This document shows, in pieces, positions 8,119 through 17,476 of a stretch of DNA of 64,000 nt. The stretch is from Microbacterium oxydans (GTDB taxonomy: Bacteria; Actinomycetota; Actinomycetes; Actinomycetales; Microbacteriaceae): positions 62,001 through 126,000 of the forward strand of contig NZ_JYIV01000025.1 of NCBI RefSeq assembly GCF_000956405.1. The letters run 5' to 3'. Each line of letters starts with the position of its first letter. Position 1 is the first letter of the stretch. A model generated the notes under the pieces. It worked only from the letters and a program-made list of their open reading frames with translations. It made no database searches and was not told where the DNA came from. The position numbers and the translations under genes are program-made.

Positions 8119-8603
8119 CCCTCCGCGACGCCACCGCAGACGACCTCGACGCGATCATGGCGATCGAGAACCGGTCCTTCCCGACGGACGCCTGGAGCTC
8201 GGAGACCATGGCCGCCGAGCTCTCCAGCCCGCACGGCCGCTATCTGGTGGACGAGCACGACGGCGCGGTCATCGGCTACGGCGGGGTGCGTGCCCTTCGC
8301 GGCAGTGCCGACGCGGACATCCAGACCATCGCGCTGCTCGCCGAACATCGGGGACACGGGCGAGGACGCAGCCTGTTGCGCGCGTTGCTCGCGGCGGCGG
8401 CGGAACGCGGTGCCCGAGAGATCTTCCTCGAAGTCCGGGCCGACAACCCGTCGGCCGAGGGGCTGTACCGCGCCGAGGGCTTCGAGGAGATAGCCCGCAG
8501 GCCGCACTACTATCAGCCCGACGACGTCGACGCGATCGTGATGCGACGGCAGCTGCGGCACCAGGCAGTGCCCGGGACGGCGGACGAGGAGGCGAAGGCG
8601 TGA
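8115..8603 (+). CDS. rimI: Ribosomal protein S18-alanine N-acetyltransferase RimI
   Basis: A 162-residue GNAT acetyltransferase. The acetyl-CoA loop is visible as [15 protein letters not shown] (about residues 79-93), followed by [22 protein letters not shown], typical of RimI. The GTG start overlaps the tsaB stop. In actinobacteria rimI regularly sits between tsaB and tsaD. RimI acetylates the N terminus of S18 and possibly other proteins. Confidence 0.92.
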   Translation: MTLRDATADDLDAIMAIENRSFPTDAWSSETMAAELSSPHGRYLVDEHDGAVIGYGGVRALRGSADADIQTIALLAEHRGHGRGRSLLRALLAAAAERGAREIFLEVRADNPSAEGLYRAEGFEEIARRPHYYQPDDVDAIVMRRQLRHQAVPGTADEEAKA

Positions 8604-9676
8604 GCGAACCGTTGGTTCTCGGCATCGAGACGAGCTGCGACGAGACGGGCATCGGCATCGTGCGAGGGCGCACCCTGCTCTCCAACACCATCGCCTCGAG
8701 CATGGACGAGCACGCCCGATACGGCGGCGTCGTGCCCGAGGTCGCCGCGCGGGCGCACCTCGAGGCGCTGCAGCCCTCGATCGACGCCGCGCTCGCCGAA
8801 GCGGGGGTGGGCCTCGCAGACCTCGACGCCGTCGCGGTCACGAGCGGGCCCGGGCTCGCCGGCGCGCTGATGGTCGGCGTCGGCGCCGCGAAGGGCCTCG
8901 CTGTCTCGATCGACAAGCCCCTGTACGCGGTGAACCACCTGGTAGGGCACATCGCGGCCGACATCCTCACCGCCGATTCCGCGCCGCTCGAGTACCCCAC
9001 GATCGCCCTGCTGGTCTCGGGTGGACACACGTCCCTGCTGCATGTGCGTGATCTCACCACCGACGTCGAACTGTTGGGGGAGACGATGGACGACGCTGCG
9101 GGCGAGGCCTTCGACAAGGTCGCCCGGCTGCTGTCCCTGCCGTATCCCGGAGGGCCGGAGATCGATCGGGCGGCTGCGACCGGCGACCCGCACGCGATCC
9201 GGTTCCCCCGCGGACTGTCGCGGGCTTCCGATCTGGCGAAGCACAGGTACGACTTCTCGTTCTCGGGTCTCAAGACGGCGGTCGCCCGCTGGGTCGAGCG
9301 CTGCGAGGCCGAGGGGATCGATGTGCCCGTCGCCGACGTCGCCGACGTCGCCGCGAGCTTCCGCGAGGCTGTCGTCGACGTGCTGGTCACCAAGGCCCTC
9401 GCCGCGTGCGCCGATCTCGGCGTCCCGCGCCTGCTGCTCGGTGGCGGAGTGATCGCGAACCGGCGGCTGCGCGATGTCGCGCTCGAGCGCGCCGAAGCCG
9501 CAGGCGTCACGGTGCGCATTCCCCCGCTCTCGCTGTGCACGGACAACGGGGCGATGATCGCGGCGCTCGCCGCGGAGCTCATCTCGTCCGGACGCCCTCC
9601 GTCGACGCTCGCCTTCGGTGCGGATTCGACTCTTCCGGTGACCGAGATCCAGGTCGCGGAGGCGGTGCCGGCATGA
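8600..9676 (+). CDS. tsaD: tRNA N6-adenosine threonylcarbamoyltransferase TsaD
   Basis: The catalytic subunit of t6A synthesis, transferring threonylcarbamoyl from its AMP adduct to A37. The 358-residue sequence opens with [14 protein letters not shown] and has metal-binding histidines in [10 protein letters not shown] (H113, H117) and a C-terminal [10 protein letters not shown] segment. The GTG at 8600 overlaps the rimI stop. A short in-frame repeat encoding [10 protein letters not shown] is present around 9338-9358; it is a local codon repeat within a helical region. Confidence 0.96.
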   Translation: MSEPLVLGIETSCDETGIGIVRGRTLLSNTIASSMDEHARYGGVVPEVAARAHLEALQPSIDAALAEAGVGLADLDAVAVTSGPGLAGALMVGVGAAKGLAVSIDKPLYAVNHLVGHIAADILTADSAPLEYPTIALLVSGGHTSLLHVRDLTTDVELLGETMDDAAGEAFDKVARLLSLPYPGGPEIDRAAATGDPHAIRFPRGLSRASDLAKHRYDFSFSGLKTAVARWVERCEAEGIDVPVADVADVAASFREAVVDVLVTKALAACADLGVPRLLLGGGVIANRRLRDVALERAEAAGVTVRIPPLSLCTDNGAMIAALAAELISSGRPPSTLAFGADSTLPVTEIQVAEAVPA

Positions 9677-10161
9677 AGGACCTCCCTGGCGCGCCCGACG
9701 AGCCGTCTGCACTCCCGACGCCGGCGGCTCGCATCGAACGCCCCAGCGACGAGGTGGAGCACCCGGCGGGGACCGCACGTCTCCCCGGTGCCCGCCGCGA
9801 TGGCTACACGCGGCTGCCGACGGGACCTGTGGGCATCGAACCGGTCGTGGTGACAGGGCCGGACATCGATACCCCGGGCGAGACCGAGTGGGAGCCGTCC
9901 ACGGGTGCGGTGTCGATCGATGACACGCGACTGGCGCCGTGGGCCCTCATGGCGGCGATCGTCGCGCTCGGAGCGTCGTTCTTCGTCGGCTGGGGCATCC
10001 CGGTCGCGGTGGTGGCGGTCATCGCGGCGATCATGTCGCTTCGTCGACCGGTCGAGAACCGCGCGATCGCACGCTGGGCGCTCGTGCTCGGACTCTGCGC
10101 GACCGTCTACAGCCTGGGGTGGCTGGTCTGGGCCGGCATGCAGTTCGAGCGGCTCGGCTGA
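9673..10161 (+). CDS. DUF4190-like small membrane protein
   Basis: A 162-residue protein with a Pro-rich, acidic cytoplasmic N-terminal half (1-90) and two hydrophobic helices near 93-125 and 135-158, with an Arg-rich loop between them. This layout resembles DUF4190 proteins of unknown role. The ATG overlaps the tsaD stop (ATGA), so it is co-translated with the t6A genes, and a further membrane-protein gene starts 4 bases after its stop. I see no catalytic motif. Confidence 0.75.
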   Translation: MKDLPGAPDEPSALPTPAARIERPSDEVEHPAGTARLPGARRDGYTRLPTGPVGIEPVVVTGPDIDTPGETEWEPSTGAVSIDDTRLAPWALMAAIVALGASFFVGWGIPVAVVAVIAAIMSLRRPVENRAIARWALVLGLCATVYSLGWLVWAGMQFERLG

Positions 10162-10165
10162 CCTG

Positions 10166-11266
10166 ATGCTGGACGCGTCCGAGCTCTCCGAACTGCGCTC
10201 GCTGCAGGCGCGGGCATACGGTCGCGACGCGTCGCTCACCGAGGTCGAGACTCTGCGTCTGCACGAGCTGGAGCGGCGCCGGGTCGAGCCGGCCGCCGTG
10301 GCCGCGGATCCACCGGTGGACGGTCCGGTCGAGCCCGAGACGGCGGGGACGGGGCAGCGTTCTCGGACGGTGGAAGCTCCGGTTTCGATGGATGACGATT
10401 CCACGACGAGCAGCACGGACGCGGACGACCGGCGCAACTCCGGACGATCACCTGCCACCTCATCGCTGCGCACGCGCTGGCTTCCACTCGGAGCTGCCGT
10501 CGCGACGCTGGTGCTCGTCGGCATCGGGCTCGGGTGGGCGCTGTTCGGCAGGTCCGGCGCCACAGCTGTGGCGCTGAGCCCGCAGCAGCAGGAATGGCAG
10601 AGCGCTCTGGTCGCCGGCGGCGACTACGACCGGGGTTCCCTGCGTGCTCTCGCCGTCGAGGAAGGCGCGGTCATCTGGGTGGCGACCAAGGACGACGCCG
10701 AGATCACCTGCCTGCTCGTGGCTACCTCGCCGTCTGCGCTGCCCAGCTGCGAGCGCACCGAAACGGTCGACAGGATAGGACTGTTCGCAGCGGTGACTCT
10801 GGAATCGAAGGCGCAGACGCGTCGGGAGCTCAACGTGCAGATGATGTTCACCGCCTCCGGTGAGCCTGCGGTCGCCGCGCACGTGACGGAGTTCGGACCG
10901 GGCACCACCAACGGGATGACCTGGGCGAACGTCGACGAAGCGGAGAGGGCCACGCGTATCGCGGAGCAGGGGTTCCAGATCAACTCTCTGTGGATCGTCG
11001 GCTATGACGGCGACGTGCCGGTGTGGACCGGAGCGGAGCTCGATGGCGACCAGACCTGCCTGATCTATGACGGCTCCGATGATGCGTTCCCCCGGGTGTG
11101 CGCCGATGCGCTCATGATGCAGGAGCAGAGCGCCACCCTCGTGCTGAACGTGGTGGACGAGGCCAGCGGTGAGGTCGTCCGCCTGGAGCTTCCGACCGCC
11201 AGCAACGGACGCTCCTCCCTGATGATCACGCGCGGGGGAGGTGCCGACGGTGCCGGCGGAGACTGA
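10166..11266 (+). CDS. Membrane protein of unknown function, tandem paralogue A
   Basis: A 366-residue protein. It begins with a short helical motif (ELSELRSLQARAYGRDASLT), then a low-complexity acidic linker, one transmembrane helix (about 108-130, LPLGAAVATLVLVGIGLGWA), and a roughly 230-residue extracytoplasmic domain with at least two conserved Cys (in ITCLLVA and in LPSCERT) that could pair. The next gene is a clear paralogue. The motif YGRDG/A in an N-terminal LRxLQxRAYGRD context is shared by both. Function unknown; the type II topology suggests a membrane-tethered sensor or wall-associated domain. Confidence 0.8.
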   Translation: MLDASELSELRSLQARAYGRDASLTEVETLRLHELERRRVEPAAVAADPPVDGPVEPETAGTGQRSRTVEAPVSMDDDSTTSSTDADDRRNSGRSPATSSLRTRWLPLGAAVATLVLVGIGLGWALFGRSGATAVALSPQQQEWQSALVAGGDYDRGSLRALAVEEGAVIWVATKDDAEITCLLVATSPSALPSCERTETVDRIGLFAAVTLESKAQTRRELNVQMMFTASGEPAVAAHVTEFGPGTTNGMTWANVDEAERATRIAEQGFQINSLWIVGYDGDVPVWTGAELDGDQTCLIYDGSDDAFPRVCADALMMQEQSATLVLNVVDEASGEVVRLELPTASNGRSSLMITRGGGADGAGGD

Positions 11267-12437
11267 GGCCGCCGAGCTGCGGCGGTTGCAGCGCCGCGCC
11301 TACGGTCGAGACGGGGTCGTCACCGCGGCGGAGCTCCGTCGATTGCATGAGCTCGAGGATGCGCAGCGGGCAGCGACCGCTGCGGCGACACCGATGCCGC
11401 CGAGTCCCGCGCCGGAGGAGCACTCCGCGCGGGAAGAGTCCCCCGGACAGGGGCAGTCCGGAGCCGCGGGCGAGACCTCCGACGAGGAGGAGCCGGGCAT
11501 CGATCACGACGCCGAGCCGCCCTCCGACGAGGGCATCCCGCGCGCACCGGAGCCCTTCTTCCGCACCCTGCGCCGGCACCCCGTGGCGGTGCCAGTGCTC
11601 TCCGCGCTGATGCTGGCGGTCGGGGTGGCCGTCGGTTGGGCGTTGTTCGCGCCCTCCTCCGGGGAGGTCGCACTGACGGCGGCGCAGCAGGAACGCCGCG
11701 ACGTACTCGCCGCGTCCGACTACGACCCCGGGTCGGTCCGACCCCTCGCACGGGATGCCGACGCACTGGCCTGGTATGCGACCAAGGATGACGCTCGTCT
11801 CCGGTGTCTGATCCTCGATGTCGGCGATCAGTCGCAGTCGGACTGTCGTCCGGTCGACGACGTCAGGCGCGATCTGAGCGTGTGGTTCCCTGTCCCTCGC
11901 GGAGAGAAGGGCGACGCCGCGCGCGAGCTGGACGGAGTGAGCGCCGGGCTGCTCCTCTCGACGGACGGAGAGCCGATCGTCACCCTGCAGCGTTGGCCGA
12001 TGTCGTCGTCGACCTCGCAGTTCGCGGGTGCGGAGCGGGCGCGTGCCGAGGAGCTGGCCGATGAGGGGTTCGCCTCCTCCCTCGACATCGCCGGCTCCTT
12101 CCGGACCTCGCCGGTGTGGATCGGGGACCGCGTCTCGGATCTGGGCGCTGTCGAGAAGTGCCTCATCGTCGACGCCGTCGGTGTGATGACCTGTGCCGCT
12201 CCCACCGCGGCCGTCGACTCCGGCCTTCAGACGCGGGTCGACCGCGTCGACGGCGCGAACGGTGTGCTCCTCGGCACCTCGACTCTCGAGGTGAGGTTCA
12301 CGAAGTGGCGGACGCCCTACCTGGTCATCACCGAAGCGCCGCCCGGCGAGGGAGGATCCGGTGAGATCGTCAGGGTCGAGGCTCCGCCCGGTGACCCCAT
12401 CGTGGTCGAACCGCCGGGCGGCGATCGGGACGAGTGA
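11250..12437 (+). CDS. Membrane protein of unknown function, tandem paralogue B
   Basis: A 395-residue paralogue of the preceding gene with the same order: N-terminal LRRLQRRAYGRDGVVT motif, acidic linker, one transmembrane helix near 115-135 (PVLSALMLAVGVAVGWALF) and an extracytoplasmic domain sharing the pattern DYDPGSVRPLARDADALAWYATKDDARLRCLI. I chose the GTG at 11250 because GGGGGAG lies 10 bases before it; the GTG at 11241 is too close to that site. The start overlaps the end of paralogue A by 17 bases, so the two are translationally coupled. Confidence 0.8.
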   Translation: MPAETEAAELRRLQRRAYGRDGVVTAAELRRLHELEDAQRAATAAATPMPPSPAPEEHSAREESPGQGQSGAAGETSDEEEPGIDHDAEPPSDEGIPRAPEPFFRTLRRHPVAVPVLSALMLAVGVAVGWALFAPSSGEVALTAAQQERRDVLAASDYDPGSVRPLARDADALAWYATKDDARLRCLILDVGDQSQSDCRPVDDVRRDLSVWFPVPRGEKGDAARELDGVSAGLLLSTDGEPIVTLQRWPMSSSTSQFAGAERARAEELADEGFASSLDIAGSFRTSPVWIGDRVSDLGAVEKCLIVDAVGVMTCAAPTAAVDSGLQTRVDRVDGANGVLLGTSTLEVRFTKWRTPYLVITEAPPGEGGSGEIVRVEAPPGDPIVVEPPGGDRDE

Positions 12438-12444
12438 GCGGGTG

Positions 12445-13650
12445 TCAGCCCGCCGCGGGCACCCGGTCGGCGAGGATCGCGCGGCGCTGATCGCCGATGC
12501 GGGCGAGGATCAGCGTGGCCTCCTGGTCACCGCGCAGAGTGAGCTTCTTGCGGAAGGCGGCGGGGTCGACATCCACTCCACGCTTCTTGATCTCCAGACG
12601 TCCGACATCGTTCGCCTTGAGTGCGGCGTTGATCGCCTTGGGGTTCGCCGCAAGCGTCTCCCTGACCCGGAAGGACTGCACGAACGGACTGGTCAGGGCC
12701 GCGTCCGAGGTGAGATAGGCGATGTGCTCGTCGAGCATGCCCGCATCGAGGCTGCGCGCGACCTCTCCGATCAGTCGCGCACGGATCACGGCGCCGTCCG
12801 GCTCGTGCAGGAACGCACCGAGCTCGCGCACGGGCTCGTCGGCGGTGTCTGCCGGAGCGGTGAGTTCGTGCGAGCGCTCGCCGCGGATCACCAGCGCGGC
12901 ACGGCGCACCCCTTCTCTGGCGAGGGCTCCGCTCCACACGACGAGTTCGACCACGCTGCCGTCGGCACTCACCCACTGCGCCTCGGCATCGGCGGGCAGC
13001 GCGTCGCGGTCGTGTGCCGGTCCGAGCTTGATGCCGGTCGGGCGATGGGCGGACACATCGAAGGCCCAGTCCAACGAGGGCGAGTAGTCGTCGGCGGAGA
13101 CGCGTCTGGTCTCGGTGTGCCCCGACGTGCGTCTGGCCGGGTCCATCCACACTGCGTCCGTGTCCTGCAGCGAGGAGAACGCCGCCTCTGCGGTGTCGTG
13201 GCGCACGGTGGCGCTGTCGCCGAAGGGTGCCAGGTTGTAGGCCGCGATGGCGGAGGTGACCTCGTCCGCGTCGACGGCGTGCACCTCGAGTCCGGCTCCG
13301 GCGAAAGCGAGCGCGTCTCCACCGATGCCGCAGCCGAGATCGGCCACACGGGTGAATCCGGACTGCCGGATGCGCTGGGCGTGACGCGCTGCGACGCCGA
13401 GCCGCGTCGCCTGTTCGAGGCCGGCTCTGGTGAAGAGCATCCGCGCGGCGAAGGGCCCGAACTTCGTCGCGGCCTTCGACCGCAGGTGCGTCTGCCCGAC
13501 GACGGCGGATACGAGGTCGGGGGAGTGGCCCGCCGCACGCAGGCGGGACACGGTCCGCGCGACCTCGGCGGTCGAGTCGATGGGTCCGATCGCGTCGAGA
13601 AGCTCGAGACCCTCGGAGGTCAGCAGGGCACGCAGCTCGGACATCTCCAC
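12445..13650 (-). CDS. Class I SAM-dependent methyltransferase with THUMP-like domain
   Basis: A 401-residue protein. Residues about 95-180 form a Rossmann methyltransferase fold with the SAM motif VADLGCGIGGDALAFA, followed by an acidic ribose-binding Asp (VHAVDADE) and WMDPARRT, similar in place to the catalytic motif of RNA methyltransferases. The C-terminal region (EIKKRGVDVDPAAFRKKL) matches THUMP-like domains of this actinobacterial family. Probable RNA methyltransferase, target unknown. The ATG at 13650 abuts its GGTGGAG site; the ATG at 13644, six bases from that site, may be the real start. Transcribed away from groES. Confidence 0.85.
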   Translation of the reverse strand: MEMSELRALLTSEGLELLDAIGPIDSTAEVARTVSRLRAAGHSPDLVSAVVGQTHLRSKAATKFGPFAARMLFTRAGLEQATRLGVAARHAQRIRQSGFTRVADLGCGIGGDALAFAGAGLEVHAVDADEVTSAIAAYNLAPFGDSATVRHDTAEAAFSSLQDTDAVWMDPARRTSGHTETRRVSADDYSPSLDWAFDVSAHRPTGIKLGPAHDRDALPADAEAQWVSADGSVVELVVWSGALAREGVRRAALVIRGERSHELTAPADTADEPVRELGAFLHEPDGAVIRARLIGEVARSLDAGMLDEHIAYLTSDAALTSPFVQSFRVRETLAANPKAINAALKANDVGRLEIKKRGVDVDPAAFRKKLTLRGDQEATLILARIGDQRRAILADRVPAAG

Positions 13651-13696
13651 CGTCTCAGCCTAATCGGCCGCACATCGAGCCGAACCGCAGAGCCCA

Positions 13697-13723
13697 CTGG
13701 CACTCGCATTGCGTGAGTGCCAG
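13697..13723. promoter_or_regulatory. CIRCE element 1 (HrcA operator) of groES
   Basis: CTGGCACTC, 9 bases, GAGTGCCAG: a perfect 9-bp inverted repeat with the exact CIRCE spacing. It overlaps the -35 region (TTGCGT at 13709-13714) of the groES promoter. HrcA binding here would block RNA polymerase. Confidence 0.93.
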
Positions 13724-13738
13724 CCGAGCGCCTAGACT
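13709..13738 (+). promoter_or_regulatory. groES promoter
   Basis: A -35-like TTGCGT (13709-13714), 18 bases and a -10 TAGACT (13733-13738). The two CIRCE elements flank and overlap it: one covers the -35, the other begins 4 bases after the -10. Transcription should start near 13745 within the second operator. Confidence 0.75.
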
Positions 13739-13741
13739 GGA

Positions 13742-13768
13742 TTAGCACTCTCGGGTTGAGAGTGCGAA
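13742..13768. promoter_or_regulatory. CIRCE element 2 (HrcA operator) of groES
   Basis: TTAGCACTC, 9 bases, GAGTGCGAA: matches the canonical CIRCE TTAGCACTC-N9-GAGTGCTAA with one change in the right arm. It lies immediately after the -10 box. Confidence 0.93.
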
Positions 13769-13808
13769 CAAGTCTTTCGTGTCAGCGTCAAGAAAGAAGA
13801 GGTAGACC

Positions 13809-14105
13809 GTGTCGGTTTCCATCAAGCCGCTCGAGGACCGCATCGTCATCAAGCAGGTCGAGGCCGAGCAGACCACCGCGAGTGGCCTGGTCATCCCCGA
13901 CACCGCCAAGGAGAAGCCCCAGGAGGGCGAGGTCGTGGCGGTCGGCCCCGGCCGCATCGACGACAACGGCAACCGTGTTCCGCTCGACGTCGCCGTCGGC
14001 GACCGCGTGCTCTACAGCAAGTACGGCGGCACCGAGGTGAAGTTCGGCGCAGACGAGTTCCTCGTCCTGTCGGCTCGCGACGTCCTGGCGGTCGTCGTCC
14101 GCTGA
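13809..14105 (+). CDS. groES: Co-chaperonin GroES
   Basis: The 98-residue heptameric lid of the GroEL chamber, with the family start [20 protein letters not shown] and the mobile-loop region at 17-35. The GTG start has an AAGAAGAGG site upstream. No groEL follows: a strong hairpin and then rarD come next, so groES is transcribed alone and groEL must be elsewhere, which is common in actinomycetes with more than one groEL. Two CIRCE elements put it under HrcA heat-shock control. Confidence 0.97.
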   Translation: MSVSIKPLEDRIVIKQVEAEQTTASGLVIPDTAKEKPQEGEVVAVGPGRIDDNGNRVPLDVAVGDRVLYSKYGGTEVKFGADEFLVLSARDVLAVVVR

Positions 14106-14148
14106 TCTGCTGAACCTGTTCCCGCCTCCCGTGGTGGGCGAGGTCCTC

Positions 14149-14187
14149 GAAGGGGGCTCGGATGCGTCTCGCATCCGGGCCCCCTTC
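14149..14187 (+). terminator. groES terminator
   Basis: An 18-bp stem (GAAGGGGGCTCGGATGCG pairing with its complement, one G-T wobble) and a 3-base loop, 43 bases after the groES stop. There is no long T run, as usual in this genome. Confidence 0.8.
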
Positions 14188-14280
14188 TGCGTCCGCCAGC
14201 GGCCATCCGTTTCCTGCCAAACTCCGCGGGGGACCCAGGTGGCGCCGTCGGCGTCCACACCGCGGGCATAGGGTTGTGCG

Positions 14281-15210
14281 GTGATCCCAGAGACGACCCG
14301 TGCCACGCAGTCCGCCGGAGTCGCCTACGCCGGTGGGGCGTACCTGCTCTGGGGTGTGCTTCCCCTCTACTTCCTCCTCCTCGTTCCGACGGGTCCGTGG
14401 GAGGTCGTCGCCTGGCGGGTGCTGCTCTCCTTCGTCTTCTGCGCGCTCCTGCTCACCGTCATGCGCGGCTGGGGCGCTTTCGGCGTCATCGTCCGGCAAC
14501 CGAAGCTGCTGGGGTGGACGGCGCTGGCGGGTCTGCTGATCTATGCGAACTGGCAGGTGTTCCTGATCGGAACGCTCAGCGGCAATGTCGTGGAGACGAG
14601 TCTGGGGTACTTCATCAACCCGATCACGACCGTGCTGCTGGGCGTCTTCGTCTTGAAGGAGCGCATCCGGCGGCTGCAGTGGGCCGCGATCGCCATCGCG
14701 GCGGTCGCCGTCGTCGTGATCATCGTCGCCTACCGGCAGTTCCCGTGGATCGCACTGTCGCTGACCGCATCCTTCGGGGTGTACGGGCTCATCAAGAAGA
14801 AGATCGGCCCTGCCATCGATGCGATCAGCGGCCTGACGCTCGAGTCGTTCTGGCTGATTCCCATCGCCGTGGTGCAGTTGATCGTCGTGGGGGCGACGTC
14901 GGGCATCACGATGGGCGCGCACGGGTGGGTGCACGCGCTGCTGCTGGCCTTCGCCGGTGTCGCCACGGCCGTCCCGCTGCTGCTCTTCGCGGCGGGAACC
15001 CGACGTATCAACCTGACGGTGATCGGCATGATCCAGTTCATCACTCCGGTCATGCAGTTCCTCATCGGCGTCCTGGTCCTGCACGAGCCGATGCCGCCTG
15101 AGCGCTGGGCCGGCTTCATCATCGTGTGGATCGCGATCGGCGTCTTCATCGTCGATCTCCTGCTCGCCGCGCGACGAGGGCGCAGGATTCCCCGGGTCGA
15201 GGCCGCCTGA
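14281..15210 (+). CDS. rarD: EamA-family transporter RarD
   Basis: A 309-residue integral membrane protein with about ten helices in two EamA repeats. The RarD subfamily is indicated by the N-terminal AYLLWGVLPLYFLLLVPTGP and the GNVVETSLGYFINPI stretch. The substrate is not established (chloramphenicol sensitivity is the historical name source). GTG start at 14281; TAGGGT at 14269-14274 is followed by exactly six bases, so the message is probably leaderless. Confidence 0.9.
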   Translation: MIPETTRATQSAGVAYAGGAYLLWGVLPLYFLLLVPTGPWEVVAWRVLLSFVFCALLLTVMRGWGAFGVIVRQPKLLGWTALAGLLIYANWQVFLIGTLSGNVVETSLGYFINPITTVLLGVFVLKERIRRLQWAAIAIAAVAVVVIIVAYRQFPWIALSLTASFGVYGLIKKKIGPAIDAISGLTLESFWLIPIAVVQLIVVGATSGITMGAHGWVHALLLAFAGVATAVPLLLFAAGTRRINLTVIGMIQFITPVMQFLIGVLVLHEPMPPERWAGFIIVWIAIGVFIVDLLLAARRGRRIPRVEAA

Positions 15211-15354
15211 TCCTGAGGCGCACCGGCCGGGAAACCCGGTCCCGGATCGTTAACGCACCGAGATACTTGCACCCCCTGCGCGCGATACTCACGCCCTAGT
15301 GTTAGAGCACCCGATTGTGGTCACAGTCCACGTTCAGTTACGCAAGGGAGCATC

Positions 15355-16611
15355 ATGAACGCATTGAAGGGCTCGCGCACAGCGAAGGTCTTCGCCGGGA
15401 TCGCACTGGTCAGTGCATCCGCCATCGTCATCGCCGGTTGCAGCAGCACCCCGAGCCCGGAGAGCGGCGGCAGCGACAAGCCCGCAGCCGATCTGACGCT
15501 CAAGCTCGGTTCGCTGCTTCCGCAGACCGGTTCGCTGGCATTCCTCGGTCCGCCCATGGAGTCCGGTGTCGGACTGGCCGTGCAGGAGGTCAACGACGCC
15601 GCCGCCGGTATCACGATCGACCTGACCGCCGAAGACGAGGGCGACACCGACACCAAGGCCTACGAGACCTCGATCACCAAGCTGCAGGGTGCCGGCGTCT
15701 CCGCTATCGTCGGAGCCGCCGCATCGGGTGTCTCCAAGCTCATCCTCGACGGCAACGTCAGCGCCGGGATCCTCCAGATCTCCGCATCGAACACGTCGCC
15801 CGACTTCACCACGTGGGACGACAACGGGCTCTACTTCCGCACCGCCCCCAGTGACCTGCTGCAGGGCGAGGTGCTCGGCAACCTCATCGCCGAGGACGGC
15901 GCGAAGACGCTCGGCATCATCTACCAGAACGACGCGTACGGCACCGGCCTGGACGCGGCGATCAAGGAGACCTTCGAAGGCACCGGCGGCGAGGTCGTCG
16001 CCGAGGCATCGTTCAACGTCGGCGACGCGCAGTTCGACGCTCAGGTCGAGACGATCAAGGCGCAGAACCCCGACGCGGTCGCGATCGTGTCCTTCGACCA
16101 GTTCAAGACCATCGCGCCGCTGCTGGTGAACGCCGGCATCTCGGCCGACAAGTTCTACATGGTCGACGGCAACCTGTCCGACTACGGCTCGGAGATCCCG
16201 GTCTCGCTCGAGGGCGCGCAGGGAACCAAGGCCGGGCCCGCACTCGCCGACGACTTCACCTCCCGCCTGCAGGACTTCTGGACGGGCGAGGGCAATGCCG
16301 AGGTCAAGGACTTCACCTACGCAGCTGAGGCGTACGACGCCGTGATCCTCGTGGCGCTGGCGTCCCTGGCTGCTGGTTCCACGGACGGCGCGGACATCGC
16401 GGCCAAGATGCAGGAAGTGTCCGGCGGCTCCGGCGACGGCAAGAAGTGCACCAGCTTCGCCGACTGCGCAAAGATCATCAACGACGGCGGCACGGCCGAC
16501 TACGACGGCTACTCCGGTGACGTCACGTTCGATGAGGCCGGCGACCCGCAGGGTGCGTCGATCGGCATCTACAAGTACGGTGCCGACAACATGATCACCC
16601 GCACCAACTGA
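15355..16611 (+). CDS. Branched-chain amino-acid-type ABC substrate-binding lipoprotein
   Basis: A 418-residue periplasmic-binding type I protein of the LivK/UrtA superfamily. The signal peptide ends in a lipobox (IVIAGCSS; Cys near residue 29), so it is a surface lipoprotein. The mature domain starts TLKLGSLLPQTGSLAFLGPPM, the usual ligand-binding lobe. Cys residues in KKCTSFADCAK near the C terminus could form a disulfide. AAGGGAG precedes the ATG. It faces livFGMH, encoded convergently just downstream, and is very likely their receptor. Ligand could be an amino acid, urea or another small amide. Confidence 0.92.
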   Translation: MNALKGSRTAKVFAGIALVSASAIVIAGCSSTPSPESGGSDKPAADLTLKLGSLLPQTGSLAFLGPPMESGVGLAVQEVNDAAAGITIDLTAEDEGDTDTKAYETSITKLQGAGVSAIVGAAASGVSKLILDGNVSAGILQISASNTSPDFTTWDDNGLYFRTAPSDLLQGEVLGNLIAEDGAKTLGIIYQNDAYGTGLDAAIKETFEGTGGEVVAEASFNVGDAQFDAQVETIKAQNPDAVAIVSFDQFKTIAPLLVNAGISADKFYMVDGNLSDYGSEIPVSLEGAQGTKAGPALADDFTSRLQDFWTGEGNAEVKDFTYAAEAYDAVILVALASLAAGSTDGADIAAKMQEVSGGSGDGKKCTSFADCAKIINDGGTADYDGYSGDVTFDEAGDPQGASIGIYKYGADNMITRTN

Positions 16612-16623
16612 TCAGACGATCAC

Positions 16624-16662
16624 ACGACGAAGGCCCCGGATCCGATCCGGGGCCTTTGTCGT
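16624..16662. terminator. Bidirectional terminator between the binding protein and livF
   Basis: A nearly perfect palindrome of 19-base arms around AAGGCCCCGGATC, ending in TTTGTCGT. It lies between two convergent genes and can terminate both. Confidence 0.85.
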
Positions 16663-16702
16663 GGTGTCGGCGGTTTCTCGCTCGCGGTCTCTCGCCCGCG
16701 GC

Positions 16703-17476
16703 TCAGGCGGCGTCGGTGCCGAGGGTGCCGAGATAGAGACCGATGACCTTGGGGTCGTTCAGCAGGTCCCTGCCCGTTCCCTCGTGTGCATCCCTGCCCT
16801 GATCGAGCACATAGCCCCGGTCGCAGATCTGCAGGCAGCGTCGGGCGTTCTGCTCCACCATGATCGTCGTGACGCCGGCCTTGTTGATGTCGGAGACCCG
16901 GATGAACGCGTCGTCCTGGCGCACGGGGGAGAGCCCGGCCGACGGCTCGTCGAGCAGCAGCACGGACGGATCCATCATGAGCGCGCGGGACATGGCGACC
17001 ATCTGCCGCTCACCGCCGGAGAGCGAACCGGCGCGCTGCTTGAGGCGCTTGCCCAGCTCGGCGAAGATGCCGGTGACGAACTCGAGCCGCTCCGCGTAGA
17101 TCTTGGGGTTCTGGTAGAGCCCCATCTGCAGGTTCTCCTCGATCGACAGCGAGGGGAAGACGTTGTTCGTCTGCGGCACGAAGGCCACGCCACGGCGGAC
17201 CAGTTTGTCGGCCTTCAGCCCCACGATGCTCTCACCGTTCACGGTGATGTCGCCGCTTCGCACGTTCACGAGACCGAAGATCGCCTTGAGGAGCGTGGAC
17301 TTCCCCGCCCCGTTGGGGCCGATGATCCCGATCAGCTCTCCCTGCCGGGCCACCAGGTTGGCGCCGTTGAGGATGTTCACACCGGGAAGATAGCCGGCGT
17401 GGACATCGGTCAGCTTCACGACGATGTCGTCCTGAGCTGCGCTCTGCGCTGCGTCGATCGGCGTTTCCCCGCTCAT
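16703..17476 (-). CDS. livF: ABC transporter ATP-binding protein LivF
   Basis: A 257-residue nucleotide-binding subunit: Walker A GPNGAGKST (about 44-52), signature LSGGERQMVAMSRALM, Walker B VLLLDEPSAGLSP and a switch His region. It is of the short LivF type. Its ATG overlaps the livG stop (ATGA). It ends the livH-livM-livG-livF series. Confidence 0.93.
   Translation of the reverse strand: MSGETPIDAAQSAAQDDIVVKLTDVHAGYLPGVNILNGANLVARQGELIGIIGPNGAGKSTLLKAIFGLVNVRSGDITVNGESIVGLKADKLVRRGVAFVPQTNNVFPSLSIEENLQMGLYQNPKIYAERLEFVTGIFAELGKRLKQRAGSLSGGERQMVAMSRALMMDPSVLLLDEPSAGLSPVRQDDAFIRVSDINKAGVTTIMVEQNARRCLQICDRGYVLDQGRDAHEGTGRDLLNDPKVIGLYLGTLGTDAA

Noticed and set aside
9338..9358. Repeat within tsaD encoding [10 protein letters not shown] as a regulatory repeat
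   Set aside because: It is in frame in a helical part of an intact TsaD and looks like ordinary codon repetition.
15222..15250. Hairpin after rarD as a terminator
   Set aside because: The GGCCGGG/CCCGG pairing is short and irregular; not reported as a feature.
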